Shown here: positions 21,946 through 32,589 of the stretch, piece after piece
Position numbering within the stretch: the stretch's first letter is position 1
Layout of the letters: the number at the start of each line of letters is the position of its first letter
Source: Choristoneura fumiferana
Lineage: Eukaryota > Arthropoda > Insecta > Lepidoptera > Tortricidae
NCBI RefSeq assembly: GCF_025370935.1
Contig: NC_133472.1
Location: 44,957,951-45,021,950 of the forward strand
Reading direction: 5' to 3'
DNA length: 64,000 bases
Position numbers and translations under genes: made by a program
The notes under the pieces: model-generated
Database searches by the model: none
Seen by the model: only the letters and a program-made list of their open reading frames with translations
What the model was told of the DNA's origin: nothing

Positions 21946-22292
21946 TTATACATAATTATTTAGCAAAAGAAGGTTACAAAAGTGAGTATTTTGATGTAAG
22001 TATCGCTTACATATATATGTACGTGTCACGTGACGTCATTGGTCAAGTTTGTTGAAAATGAACTGTGAATTTACTATATCTATGAAACACAATTCGATCT
22101 GACCAAAAAGTTTTTACCAGGTAGGTAGTTTCCTTGTAGTTTCTATCAGTGAACTGAGGCTTCTGTCAAAGTTAATGGAAATCAAGAAAAAACACGCTCC
22201 ACGTGTCGTAACAATATGCCTAATTGTTTTCATTAGCGATTATCTTAAAAAAAAAACACCAAATTGGTCGACTAAATATGCCTAAATAATGC
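21946..22292. other. No gene; traces of TGCCTAA words
   Basis: Mixed sequence. AATATGCCTAATTG and AAATATGCCTAAATAAT near 22215-22275 look like a scrap of the array type seen at 19408. Confidence 0.4.
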
Positions 22293-22425
22293 ACGACAGA
22301 ACTCTTTACCATCGGTAAAAAACTGCGCTGTGACGGTGTTCGGGACACGCGGGAGGGCGCCCTTGGACTTGATCAGAGCGCCTTTGCGACACACTGCTCG
22401 GTACGATGTGCGACTTTATTTCATT
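22293..22425 (+). repeat. Repeat with GGACACGCGGGAGG core, copy 2
   Basis: Matches 20762-20930 through GGACACGCGGGAGG, CCCTTGGACTTGATCAGAGC and CGACACACTGCTCGGTACGA. Confidence 0.55.
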
Positions 22426-22530
22426 GTTTGTCATTAGAAAAACGGATGTCTTTTCATCTGCGACAATTTTATTTATCTTTATTTCAGAAATTAATGTTGT
22501 ATAATAAAATAATAGTTGTTACGTGCTAAA

Positions 22531-22733
22531 TCCATACTAACATTATAAATGCGAAAGTGTGTGTGTTTGTATGTTTGTCCTTCGCTCCGTTTCGACGTGA
22601 TTTTTGTCATAGAGATAGTTTATGGGCCCGAGAGTGACATAGGCTGCTTTTTATCCCGAAAAAATGCACAGTTCCGAGGGAACAGCGCGTGATAACCGAA
22701 CTCCACGCGGGCGAAGCCGCGGGCAAAAGCTAG
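22531..22733 (+). mobile_element. Non-autonomous Helitron, intact ends
   Basis: TCCATACTAACATTATAAAT after A22530, and GCGGGCAAAAGCTAG before T22734. A hairpin (CGCGG...CCGCG) sits about 10 bp from the end. These are the standard Helitron marks. 203 bp, with no Rep/helicase coding. Confidence 0.9.
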
Positions 22734-22785
22734 TCTTTATATATAGATTACATTAGGGCAAACTTTAGCTTTCGGTGATACTGCG

Positions 22786-22932
22786 TTATAATCTTACGCT
22801 GAGTACACAATGCACAATAGAGAATGCAAACAATTAAGTAGCTGTCCACCGATTGCAAACATCAAAACTGACAGCTGCCATCGATTTTATAGATTGCATT
22901 TTCTCGTTGTGAAATCTGTGTAAGATAATAAA
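22786..22932. mobile_element. TIR element with ATCTTAC ends
   Basis: TTATAATCTTACGCTGAGTA and AATAGAGAATGCAA are mirrored by TTGCATTTTCTCG and CTGTGTAAGATAATAA. Single copy here. Confidence 0.55.
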
Positions 22933-23160
22933 GTTGTATCACTGAATTACCATGTATCACAGATGAGCCAAGATTACCTTCTCGACAGTTTCTCAATGAG
23001 ATTGACATAAGGAAGGGTCATATTTAATGTCTTCTTCACTCTCACCTTCACTACAAAATTTCATGTTGATGTCATTAACCGTCCTGCGGAGACGATCCTG
23101 ACCTGACTATCAGAATGCCACTGCCAGATTATTATATTGTCACCATTTACATAAGCATGC

Positions 23161-23443
23161 AACTGTGCAAATACGAATCCTCAAGTTCTTTGGACACATC
23201 ACCCGTAATGAGGACCCCATGGAACGGCTTGTGGTGCAGGGGAAAGTCGAGGGCATAAGATCTCGCGGGTGCTCTCCGACACGGTGGACAATCTGTGACG
23301 CACTCTAATATAAACGATTGCTCCCACTCTGCCAGACATGGGGCTACTTGGTGACGCGTCGCGAGAGCAGCAGTGGCGCAGGAATCGATCGAAGCATGAC
23401 CACGACCACTCTGTCAAGAGTGAACGACTAAGAAGAAGAAGAG
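23161..23443 (+). pseudogene. 5'-truncated LINE with TSD ACATAAGCATGC
   Basis: Translation starts ILKFFGHITRNEDPMERLV and continues QGKVEGIRSRGCSPTRW, the C-terminus of an RTE/R4-like non-LTR polyprotein to my knowledge; stops follow. It ends in (AGA)n. ACATAAGCATGC (12 bp) stands on both sides at 23149-23160 and 23444-23455, proving insertion by target-primed reverse transcription. Related to the minus-strand copy at 39228-39614. Dead: no reverse transcriptase domain. Confidence 0.85.
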
Positions 23444-23455
23444 ACATAAGCATGC

Positions 23456-24125
23456 CAAATTTGATGTCTGAGGACTGGAAGTGGGTCAAAATTAGGTTGC
23501 AAGATTTGACTCGCACATACATACATTATTGCAAGTTAAATAAAAGCTTGTGGAAATAGGGTATGTTAGGCAAAGCTCTGCGCACTAGCTCAAACCTCCA
23601 TGATAACGTCAGTTCTCTTTATATTTTGTCGCCATGACGAATCATGACTAAAGAGTATTAGCACCTAAAGAAACCATGATATATTTATTACTAACAAAAT
23701 AACGTGATATTCACATCGATAGTAACGATAGAGCTATATTTTCAAATTATTTAATTGAAATAATATAGTAATATTATCGCATTTAAGATACTCAAACTGT
23801 TTACCGTTTTGTGCTAGCGCTGCACTCTGTCGGGAGCAAATTGCAGTGATATTACCTATTGAAATAAGGCCCAGGCTTCAGCCATTGGTCATTCGCGGTT
23901 TTTTTTTTCGGATGGACTGTTGCTGTTAGCCTCAGACGGCTTTTACAGCTTACCGGAGAGAGGGCGAGCAACCAGATGGGCTGCTCAGCAAGCCATTCGC
24001 GGTATGCTTGGCCCAATGCTCGCTGCGCGCGCGCGCCGTGTCGCTTCGCGCTCTGATTGCCAGCGGCCGCCGCCACGGCCCTTTCATGCTTGCGCGCGCG
24101 ACAAACAACTCTGTTGACCGCTGAG
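23456..24125. other. No gene; GC-rich patch at 23990-24110
   Basis: A GC-rich patch with GCGCGC runs lies near 24030. Frames on both strands are low complexity. No splice-bounded exon is convincing. Confidence 0.35.
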
Positions 24126-24372
24126 GAAAAAACAGGCCAAGCGCGAGTCGGACTCGCGCACCGAGGGTCCGTACTTTGTAGGTTTACGAATATCCAGTGT
24201 TAGCGGAGGCCCTCTCCACCCCTCTCGTAAGCAAAGTGTCGCATTAGGTGGTTTATTAATAGTCAGACTTTTCTTATTTTTTGTGCTATAAGAGCTATTT
24301 TTATACAAAATTTCAAGTCACGGACGGACGAACGGACAACAAAGTGATCTTATAAGGGTTCCGTTTTTTCCT
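24126..24372 (+). mobile_element. GGCCAAGCGCGAGTCGG repeat
   Basis: AACAGGCCAAGCGCGAGTCG at the start, ACGGACGGACGAACGGAC and AAGGGTTCCGTTTTTTCC at the end. Common lepidopteran non-coding repeat type in my experience; same type as 25396. Confidence 0.65.
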
Positions 24373-24401
24373 TTTGAGCGTAACGTTAATAGGCGTAACG
24401 A

Positions 24402-24500
24402 AATTATACTAAAAGTTGCTCGGCCAAAAGAAAAATCTGCCAATAGTTGTCTGCGAAACGAAAATCTGCGTAATTCAAATCGGCGAAACGACAGGTCACC
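24402..24500. repeat. Degenerate array of CTGCGAAACG words
   Basis: AAATCTGCCAATAG, TCTGCGAAACGAAAATCTGC and TCGGCGAAACGACAGG follow at 10-14 bp spacing. One-sided remnant with no duplication found. Confidence 0.5.
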
Positions 24501-25395
24501 TGCGTGTACGCACCGCAGCTGTCTATCCGCTGAATTTATTATGAATCTAATACACTATTTTTATCACTTACCACACTTACCATTAGGTGACCCGCCTGCT
24601 CGTTTGCCAGCGTTTCGATAAAAAATACGCATTTTTAGTTTTGGTAAATTTGCATTTTTTTATTCGATTAATTAGCAATTAAAGAAAAACCTGATTCCTA
24701 TTAAAAAAACTCCTTTGTCATGTCTTATAATTTAAGTAGATAATAATATGCACTTGAAATACATGGCCATTTCAGGATTTTTATTTATTATATTATTATG
24801 TACCTGATTATAATATTATTAACAAAATTAAATGGTTCAACTCACAATAATAGAAGTCAGACGTCACATTGGTGCCCCCCCCCCCACTGCTTCGAGGCAG
24901 TGAACGCCTATAACAAAAAGTTCTGAAAATATCGAAACTAATCGGGCTGTCCTGACATAATCGTGATTTGGACCGTTTTTGTAATTTTATCAAATTTCTA
25001 CGCGCGATCTACGCGCGTGACTTTAAACTCATATGAAATAAACAAGGTTATTCTTCAATATTATGATTTATTTAGTTCCAGCCGCTCAGGCTGTCGGGAG
25101 CAATCTGTGTGTATGTATGTATACCGCTGTCAATCGTTTTAAATTCAAATTCTAGAAACATATAAAAATACTACCATTATACATAATAAAGTCAATCTAG
25201 CCTGCAGGTGGTCTGTTTTACCACCTGCCAGCGGTATACAGCCTAGCCCCTACAGTATGTATGTGTTTAAGTGATTATACAACTAAAGATTCTGTGAATA
25301 TTTAAAGCGTCTACCTGTTGCCGTTATTAATATCAAGCAAAAAACGGGAAAACAATTACGTTTGTTGTATCAAAGACCCCCTTAAATATTTATTT
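24501..25395. other. No gene; small repeat scraps
   Basis: GTGACCCGCCTGCTCGTTTG near 24587 is a scrap of the end of retroposon C. A run of 13 C starts at 24877. The remainder is AT-rich and unrecognised. Confidence 0.4.
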
Positions 25396-25975
25396 TACTC
25401 TGTTTTTAGTATTTGTTGTTATAGCGGCCACAGTAATACATAATCTGTGAAAATTTCAAGTTCTAACTATTTCGGCTACCGACCTCCATCAGGCAATCTC
25501 CCACCGTGGGATCTTTTAGGGAAGGCTTGAGAAGAATGTGGCTTGCACCTTCTCCTTAAATATTTGAGAACATTCCTTTGTTTAATATGCTTATATATTA
25601 TATGTATTATGGTCATATATATAGTAGTTTATTTATTTATATTGTAGTTTTGTTAAAAGCACTGTATAGTAGCTTCCATTATTTTAACTATTAAACTCAC
25701 CCTTTGTCGGACCCTAACGTATTGCTCCTCTCCTCTCATCCACTCAAAGGTTGACTGGTAGAGATCCCTTAAAGGGATAAGTCCGCCTTTGTACAAGTAT
25801 CTTAAAGTTTGTCAGTTGTATTTTGTTAATTTTCTTTGTACAATAAAGAGTTTACATACATACATACATACATTACGACTCAAGAGATAGAGCCCTGTGT
25901 GTGACAGATGGACGGACAGGCAGACAGCGGAGTCTCAGCAATAGAGTTCCATTGGCACCCTTTGGGTACGGAACC
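25396..25975 (+). mobile_element. GGTACGGAACCC repeat split by a LINE tail
   Basis: Left part TTTAGTATTTGTTGTTATAG and CTGTGAAAATTTCAAG, right part CAGATGGACGGACAGGCAGA and TTTGGGTACGGAACCC, the two halves of the repeat type at 24126. 25485-25872 is inserted between them. Confidence 0.65.
25485..25872 (+). mobile_element. LINE 3' end with (CATA)n tail, nested
   Basis: CCCACCGTGGGATCTTTTAG at the start and GTACAATAAAGAGTTTACAT with (ACAT)n at the end. No coding part remains and I found no duplication. Confidence 0.6.
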
Positions 25976-26639
25976 CTAATAAAAAATAGCCAAATACTGT
26001 ATTGGTTCAGCAGATAATGAACATTGAAACAGACTTTTGCATTTACAACATTATTATGAATTAAATATTATTGCGTAGTAAAAAGACAATTGGCTGGTCG
26101 CTCTTCGGTTTACAATCAGTTCGTGACTTGGAGCCAACGCCGCGCCTCAGACGTAGCAAAAAAAAAACAAACATAAATACTCCTTGTTTGTGCGCAATGA
26201 GTGTCGTTTTTATAAAAGTGAAACAATGTATATTAAAATGTGTAATTTACAATACGGTGTTAGTGTATTTTTTATTTGTTTTATAAATGAATGCTTTACG
26301 ATGCGTGTTACAGAACAGAAAAAGAATTTTTAAGCCACGAAATTTGGTATGTACTGCGTGGTGTTGGCTACGGATATTTTTTTATCCCAGGAGAGTTTTG
26401 ATCATCTCAATAACATAGGCTATATTAGTACGTCATGTCCAGGGATTATGAGTATCCCATGAACTTTGGATGTGTGTACCTCAACAATTATTTTTTTGAT
26501 TTTGGATCTAGTTTCAGTAGTATCAAAATTAAATTTAAATAAAAGAATAACGTCATGACAATGCATTGGATCATTTTTGCAAAACTTCATACCATTTATC
26601 ATTAAGTCAGACTAGTTGGCAATAGAGAGCGCTGCCCAC
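25976..26639. other. No supported feature
   Basis: AT-rich sequence; no repeat match or exon-like segment. Confidence 0.4.
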
Positions 26640-26720
26640 TATCTTATCGGGTGTCTTAGTCGCATTTTACGACACCCGCGGGAGATATGGGTCCCGTCCT
26701 ATTCCAAAACCGGCCACGGT
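26640..26720 (-). mobile_element. LINE 3' fragment
   Basis: GTCTTAGTCGCATTTTACGA then CACCCGCGGGAG is the inverse of the GTCGTAAGAGGCGAC motif that starts 38277 and 42697. Confidence 0.5.
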
Positions 26721-26865
26721 GCGGGTGCGTACCAAATAGGGTATCGATCCCGCGACCCTGACCTTGTGAACTAAAGCATTACAATACGCTGACAGGCACG
26801 AAACCGTTTGACAGCCTTGCGTCCTTGTCTAGTTTGGTAATTTTTCACCGGCACCGGCACGGTTA

Positions 26866-27931
26866 AAGGTAGACTTGCGACTAGAGCGGCTCTATCGCAA
26901 CGGCCGCTGCGTCAGAGCCGCTGCGTCAGTGTCGCAGCGGCTCTGACGCAGATTGGCTTCCGAGCAGCGCGACTCTGGTGTCAGTTTGTTGTTATTCCTT
27001 ACAAAATAACCTCAAAACCACGTGCGATCGCAGCGATTGCGCGGCAGTGCTTGCGCAAACATGGCACGGCCGCTATCGCTCGGCGATACTGACGCGGCGA
27101 CAGTGACGCTGCGTTCGAACGTTTGTTCATACGTTTCCGTGCTGCATAGTACCACAGTGTAAGTTCTTATAGCTTCTACAGACTCACGCGAGAAGTCTCG
27201 CCGAGAAGTGTTGCAGATGCCGCATACAGACTCACGCCGAGAACCCCCGAGAACACCCGAGAAGCGTGAATGTGATCGCTTTCTCGCCGTCTCGTTCTCG
27301 CGCTCGCCTGTTCTCCAATCGGTGTCGGTACTTTAAAGGGTTTCTCGGGCGAGACACGAGAACGGTATTACATTCTTGTTCGGTCTCAGTGCGACCTGTC
27401 TGCAATGCAATGTCGTCGTCCATTCCGGATAACGATCGAGAATGCAAATGAGAAAAGGTCGGGAGTGTAGATGCCTTCTCGGTTTTCGTGCAATTTCCTC
27501 GGCAAGACTTCTCGCCGAGACTTCTCGCGTGAGTCTGTAGGCGCTACGAGAAATTGCGCGAGAACCGAGAAGGCATCTACACTCATGCGACCTTCTCATT
27601 CGCATTCTCGTTCGTTATCCGGAATGGGCGACAGTGCAGCGGCTTTGGTTTTGTGTGCATTAGCATATTATAATCTTCAAGAATGTGACACCGTTCTCGT
27701 TCCTAGCCCGAGAAACCTTTTGAAAATACCGACACCGATCGGAGAACAGGCGAGCGCGAGAACGAGACGGCGAGAAAGCGATCACATTCACGCTTCTCGG
27801 GTGTTCTCGGGGGTTCACGGCGTGAGTCTGTAGACGCTATTAGACTTTGATAATGCTATCGCTCTATCGCCGCGTTACTGTCGCTGCGTTAGTGACGCCG
27901 GAGCCGCTCTACTCGGAAGTCCACCTTTAGG
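26866..27931. mobile_element. Large foldback with GAGCGGCTC ends
   Basis: TAAAGGTAGACTTGCGACTA and GAGCGGCTC at the left face GAGCCGCTCTACTCGGAAG and TCCACCTTTA at the right. The arms repeat GCGGCTCTGACGC. A second foldback is nested at 27169-27842. No target duplication found. Confidence 0.7.
27169..27842. mobile_element. Nested palindromic element of CGAGAA/TTCTCG words
   Basis: CTACAGACTCACGCG and CGCGTGAGTCTGTAG occur in facing pairs. The arms 27229-27460 and 27560-27835 mirror each other, e.g. AACACCCGAGAAGCGTGAAT against ATTCACGCTTCTCGGGTGTT. A further CTACAGACTC end in the centre suggests an inverted duplication. Open frames through it are by-products of the CGAGAA repeats. Confidence 0.75.
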
Positions 27932-27962
27932 ATACAGATGTAGTAAATACAGATGTAGTAGA

Positions 27963-28146
27963 ATTCGGTTTTCACTATCCCGCTGGAACTATGAAATCTT
28001 CCGGGATATAAAATATCCTATGTCCTTCACCGGGACTCAAACTATATGTATACCGAATTTCATCTAAATCGGTTCAGCGGTTTAGACGTGATGCAGTAAC
28101 AAACAGACTTACAAACTTTCGCAATTATAATATTATACTTAGTGGG
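27963..28146 (-). mobile_element. Helitron, 3'-truncated
   Basis: On the minus strand it starts TC after A (28147) and carries GAAATTCGGTATACATATAG. The CTAG end is missing. Confidence 0.7.
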
Positions 28147-28368
28147 ATGTATTGCCGTCGTATTTTGTCGGAAAACTTTGTATTTATCTTGCTGTCTCAA
28201 CTACCTTAATGACTAAAACTAATTAAGAGAGCAACATAATTATAACAAAAAATTGAGCCGACCACAAAAAACCATGAAAATAATTTTCTACCAGTCTGAA
28301 GTCGGTGCCTCAGCACGAGCCAGCAGGAGTGGACCTATAGTCGCCTACCTCACCTACGCACTACCCTT

Positions 28369-28474
28369 TAGGGGCATACATGTCCAAATGTCAGAAGGTC
28401 CAGGTGTCACATTGTCCATTGTCAAAAAGTTCGAAGGTTATAATGCCCTAATGTCGGATAGTCCATACATTGGG
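28369..28474 (+). mobile_element. Partial copy of the AAAGTCC phrase element
   Basis: CCTTTAGGGGCATACATGTC, AAATGTCAGAAGG and CAGGTGTCACATTGTCC match the start of 45588-46465. It breaks off before the second arm. Confidence 0.75.
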
Positions 28475-28482
28475 CTTCAATC

Positions 28483-28985
28483 TAGACATGGGTAATCTCG
28501 ACTCCGACAAGGGATCTGATTCACTAAATCCAGCTCCGGTATCAGTACCGAATCCGCTTATCGACTCCGACTCCTTTATTGACTCCGGTTCTTTCGAGCG
28601 ATTATTAGTTTGTCTATGGCCGATCCGGCTCGGTTCGGTACCGAGGTACCGAAGTACCGATTCGTGCTAATGACTCTTTTGAATCTGTGAGTCACATCAG
28701 GTATACTTACTACTGGCGAACCGGCTCCGGGGAGCGACTGAATTCGGTATCATGCTATCCCTCTTCCTCTCATAATAAATGCTATTAGCGTGAGCGAGAC
28801 GGCACATATCCGATCCGATCCGACGTGATTTAACGAAAGTGAATTGAGTGCTGAATCGCCGATCGGTTGGTCGGAGTTAGTAACTCCTCGGAGTCGATAA
28901 GATTTGAAAGGAGTCAATAAGAGATTCGGATCCGCTTGAGGATCTGACTCTTTTGAATCTTCAGATCCGGATTTACACATCTCTA
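28483..28985. mobile_element. hAT-like element of GACTCCGA words, TSD CTTCAATC
   Basis: CTTCAATC stands at 28475-28482 and 28986-28993. Left end TAGACATGGGTAA, right end TTACACATCTCTA (inverse). The interior repeats CGACTCCGACTCC, GGAGTC and GTACCGAAGTACCG words. 503 bp, non-coding. Confidence 0.88.
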
Positions 28986-29085
28986 CTTCAATCACTCCTG
29001 CTGGCTCGTGCTGAGGCACCGACTTCAGAATGGTAGAATATTATTTTCATGGTTTCTTGTAGTCGGTTCAATTTTGTTACAATTT

Positions 29086-29811
29086 TTTTTACGCTCTTTA
29101 GTGTAAATTATCTAATATACAATAGTTTACTTTTAATGGCGGAGTTCTGAGCTAACAAATATAAAAAAGTGCAACCGAATTGATAACCTCCTTTTTTGAA
29201 GTCGGTTAATACAAAATGACGTTTTCATGGAGGTTTGTTTACGGTTTGCGCTAGTGTCGCCCCCTGCACAGAGCTTTGCGTAATATTCCCTATACTCCGC
29301 GACAAAAATAGAGGAGATGCTGGGATATGAACCCAACGCTTTTTTGTAAGCGGAACCTAAACTGACATAATTCTGAAAAAAAAGCGTCATTTAAAGTCAA
29401 AATACTTAGCAGCAGAACTGGATGAGCTCGAAGACGGCTAAATTGATTTTTATCAAACATAGCTAAGAACCAACTCAGGGAAATTTACTTTAATTAAAAA
29501 AAAACTTATCAAATTTGTCCATCTGCTTGAGGACTGCGATGCCACAGATAGACAGACACTGGTGTCAAATTTATGATACCCCTCTTTTTATCGTCGGGGG
29601 TTAAAATTAACCAACAGTATGTTAATTTCGACAAATATACACGAAAAATAGAACAGAAATAATAGAGTTAAAAGAGCCGAAAACTAAAATCAATCTAAAC
29701 GTAAATATATCATACATAACGATACATAATAAATGTTGATTACAAAAAATGTTCAAAAATATTTGACCACGCATTTACGCGATTGGCAAAGCTCCGTTCT
29801 GAGCACCTATA
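29086..29811. other. No gene; two common repeat ends
   Basis: AACCTCCTTTTTTGAAGTCG then GTTAATAC (29185-29215), and CCCCTCTTTTTATCGTCGGG then GGTTAAAA (29579-29606; a similar end near 59848) look like termini of repeats I know from Lepidoptera. The bodies cannot be delimited. Confidence 0.45.
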
Positions 29812-30012
29812 CCCTCCTGAGTCCTTATATTTTTTAACCAACTTAGCGCTTAACCTAGATGTGGTTGACCTGCTTTGTTATTCTGGATATTATTACAAAA
29901 CTCTTAGAATTCTTTATTCGATGAACAATTTGTACTTTATAAAGTACATTCGGCCGTTGTTCTTAGTGTTAATTGGTCCTTTATAAAGTACGCGAGGGCT
30001 CAGGAGGTTAAA
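29812..30012. mobile_element. Possible piggyBac-like MITE
   Basis: CCCTCCTGAGTCCTTATAT at the left faces GTACGCGAGGGCTCAGGAGG, followed by TTAA at the right, the piggyBac target. The left flank is not TTAA, so the call is tentative. Confidence 0.4.
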
Positions 30013-30150
30013 GCTCTAATGTTTACGATGGCTATAGTCAATCATCAAAGAACTACATTTACTTATTTGCGCAAAAAACAGTTTTGATCGAGAATTCCAA
30101 TGGAATTTCCCATAAAACATCAAATAAATATTTGGTAGTATAACAATTTT

Positions 30151-30471
30151 GTAACAATTTGTGGTGGCCTAGTGGAGAAGCCGTGGTGGCCTAGTGGTTT
30201 GACCTATCGCCTCTCAAGCAGAGGGTCGTGGGTTCAAACGCCGGCTCGCACCTCTGAGTTTTTCGAAATTCATGTGCGGAATTACATTTGAAATTTACCA
30301 CGAGCTTTGCGGTGAAGGAAAACATCGTGAGGAAACCTGCACAAACCTGCGAAGCAATTCAATGGTGTGTGTGAAGTTCCCAATCCGCACTGGGCCCGCG
30401 TGGGAACTATGGCCCAAGCCCTCTTGTTCTGAGAGGAGGCCTGTGCCCAGCAGTGGGACGTATATAGGCTG

Positions 30472-30500
<29 letters not shown>
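30151..30500 (+). mobile_element. SINE family B, TSD ATAACAATTTT
   Basis: Full head, body and (GATGAT)n tail. ATAACAATTTT stands at 30140-30150 and 30501-30511. The first ~15 bases of the head (GTGGTGGCCTAGTGG) are present twice in a row at the start. Confidence 0.92.
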
Positions 30501-30502
<2 letters not shown>

Positions 30503-31018
30503 AACAATTTTAGGTCTGTCTTCGTGAATCACCTATTTTTGGACGAAATCATAATACGATGTGTTACTGGCCCTTCTTGCAAAGCTCCATTGTTTCGAAG
30601 GCGTCGATTTCGATAGCCAAGTTGATTAGGACTGGTGCGTCGAAGGTTCCGTACAGTATACCCATGATATGTGTAACATAACGGACAGCGGAAGCTTATT
30701 AATCGCACACGGGCCAATCAACTATTTTACCGACACTTTGGGCGTCTCCTGCGTTACCAAAATTGTCTCTGGCCTGGCGTTACTATAAAATCGTACTTCC
30801 AACAAGATATTTCACGGTTTAATAGCTTAAACTTACATGTTTACTTACAAAAATCTGCAATTGTTTGAAAAATGTCGCGGACAGATTAGTGTCGGTAAAA
30901 AAGTTGATTGGCCCACACACGTCTGGTCTAAGGTTCCCTACCTTAAGGGACCAAAAAGAGCCTTATTGTCTTTTTTGTCTAGATTCAAGAGTGAACATGA
31001 AACTATCGTGAGACTGAC
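30501..31018. other. No supported feature
   Basis: Mixed sequence between two retroposons; nothing recognised. Confidence 0.4.
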
Positions 31019-31304
31019 TTGCAGGTGGTAGGACGTTGTGCAAGTTCCGCCCGGATTGCTACCACCATCTTGCTCGCTAATCCTGCCGTGAAGCAGCAGT
31101 GCTTGCACTGTTGTGTTTCGGCGTGGAGAGTAAGACAGCCGATGACATTTCTGGCACTTGATGTATCCCATCTTAGGCCTCTAGGTTGGCAACGCATCTG
31201 CAATCCCCGCTGGTGTTGCAGGTTCTATGGGCGGTGGTGATCTCGAACCATCAGGAGACCCATTTGCTCGGTTGCCATCCAGTCGAATAAATAAATAAAT
31301 AAAC
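31019..31304 (+). mobile_element. Retroposon C, full length
   Basis: Starts TTGCAGGTGGTAGGACGTTG, includes CCTCTAGGTTGGCAACGC, ends CCAGTCGAATAAATAAAT. Confidence 0.8.
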
Positions 31305-31312
31305 TGTGTCAT

Positions 31313-31826
31313 CATCATCAGGAACCTACAGCAGTCCACTGTTCAATGTAAGTACGAGTAGGCCTCCTCCATGGCGCGCCACAACACTGTCTTCAGCCCC
31401 TCTCATCCATCCGCCGCCAGCGACCCTCTTAAGGTCGTCCGTCCACCGTGCCTCAGGATGCCCTACACTACGTTTTCCCGTCCGTGGTCTTCGAGGACAC
31501 GTCTGCTCCACCGTTCATCGGTCCTGCGACAGACGTCTCACTGCCACTGCCCAACGCCACTTCAGCGAACTAATACTCTGAGCAACGTCGGTGACTTTCA
31601 TTCTTTGCCGGATAATGCGATTTCGGAGTTTATCCTTCAAAGAAACCCCTAGCAGTGTTCTCTCCATAGCCCGCTGAGCGACCTTGAATTTGTGGATTAG
31701 TCCCGCAGTCAAGGTCCACGTTTCGGCTCCGTAGGTTAAAACTGGTAGGACGCACTGGTTGAAGACTTTAGCGTTTAGGCACTGAGGGATGTCTCGACAA
31801 GATGTGCCGAAGTTTCCCGAACTTGG
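31313..31826 (-). pseudogene. RTE-like LINE C-terminus
   Basis: On the minus strand the tail is (GATGAT)n. Upstream are coding remnants such as GLIHKFKVAQRAMERTLLG, VSLKDKLRNRIIRQRMKVT and RRPRTGKRSVGHPEARWTDD in shifting frames: the same protein end as at 58518 but with indels. It carries the segment DLKRVAGGGWMRGAEDSVVA that is partly deleted in the 58518 copy. No reverse transcriptase core. Next to it at 31855 is half of a palindromic MITE. Confidence 0.85.
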
Positions 31827-31854
31827 GTAACGCTTTTTAAATCGAGCAGTGCGC

Positions 31855-31985
31855 GTTTTGCAGCAGCCGCCGAGTCGCGTTGCTCCTAGAAGAAGAGCTA
31901 CGAATTAGCCCGAAACATGTCGAGCTAAACCCTTTAAGACGTGAGTTATCCGAGCTTATCTCATTAAATATGAGATTCAAGAGCG
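31855..31985. mobile_element. Half of the GCTCGACATGTTTCGGG palindrome
   Basis: AGCCGCCGAGTCGCGTTGCT, AGCCCGAAACATGTCGAGCT and AAGACGTGAGTTATCCGAGC match one arm of 59250-59445. Confidence 0.75.
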
Positions 31986-32008
31986 TTCCTTGGATCAGGC
32001 GTTACTTT

Positions 32009-32196
32009 CATCATCATCTCAGCCTATATACGTCCCACTGCTTGGCACACCCTTCTCTCAGAATGAGAGGGCTTGGGGCTTATTTCCCACGCGAACCCAG
32101 TGCGGATTGGGAACTTCACACACCATTGAATTGCATTGACGGTATGTGCAGGTTTTCTCACGATGTTTTCCTTTACCGTAAAGCTCGTGGTTTTTA
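32009..32196 (-). mobile_element. SINE family B, head lost
   Basis: CATCATCATCTCAGCCTATA then GTGCGGATTGGGAACTTCAC and CGATGTTTTCCTTTACCG: tail and body on the minus strand without the tRNA-like head. Confidence 0.8.
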
Positions 32197-32589
32197 AATG
32201 CGATCGATGATAATGATAAATATGAGCAGTTGTGGTGGTCATATTGATACAAACACTCTTTAGCAGGATACTCGTGTGTAGATGATTTTGTTCACCGTAC
32301 CGTAACGGTTAATCCACTTCTGCTGCTGACTGTACACAATTACGGAACATCGAATATGGTTATACAGAATTTATTTTCCTTTATTTCTTTTGACAATAAA
32401 AACAAAGGCAAAATCTTTATAACAATAGCTACAAAGGCTATGGGCAAATTATGGTTTTTATGGTTTTCTTTAGATGTTATTATATTACTACACAGAAGTC
32501 CCTGAACATAGAAAGATTCGCGCGATCGTCAACGATTTGTTGTTTATCATCGTTGACGTTTTATAAAGCTACAATGTAATAAATAGTAC
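32197..32589. other. No supported feature
   Basis: AT-rich sequence; nothing recognised. Confidence 0.4.

Larger units (their letters stand above)
28240..29085. mobile_element. TIR element carrying two further insertions
   Basis: GAGCCGACCACAAAAAACCA then TGAAAATAATTTTCTACC faces GAATATTATTTTCATGG and TTCTTGTAGTCGGTTC. The inner parts GGTGCCTCAGCACGAGCCAG and TGGCTCGTGCTGAGGCACC are also mirrored. The piece at 28369 and the element at 28483 sit between the arms. Confidence 0.75.

Noticed and set aside
23990..24110. GC-rich patch as a further exon
   Set aside because: No frame with acceptor and donor in phase 0 could be drawn; frames on both strands are low complexity.
27232..27833. Overlapping Arg/Ser-rich frames
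   Set aside because: They are read-outs of CGAGAA/TTCTCG words in a palindrome and exist on both strands.
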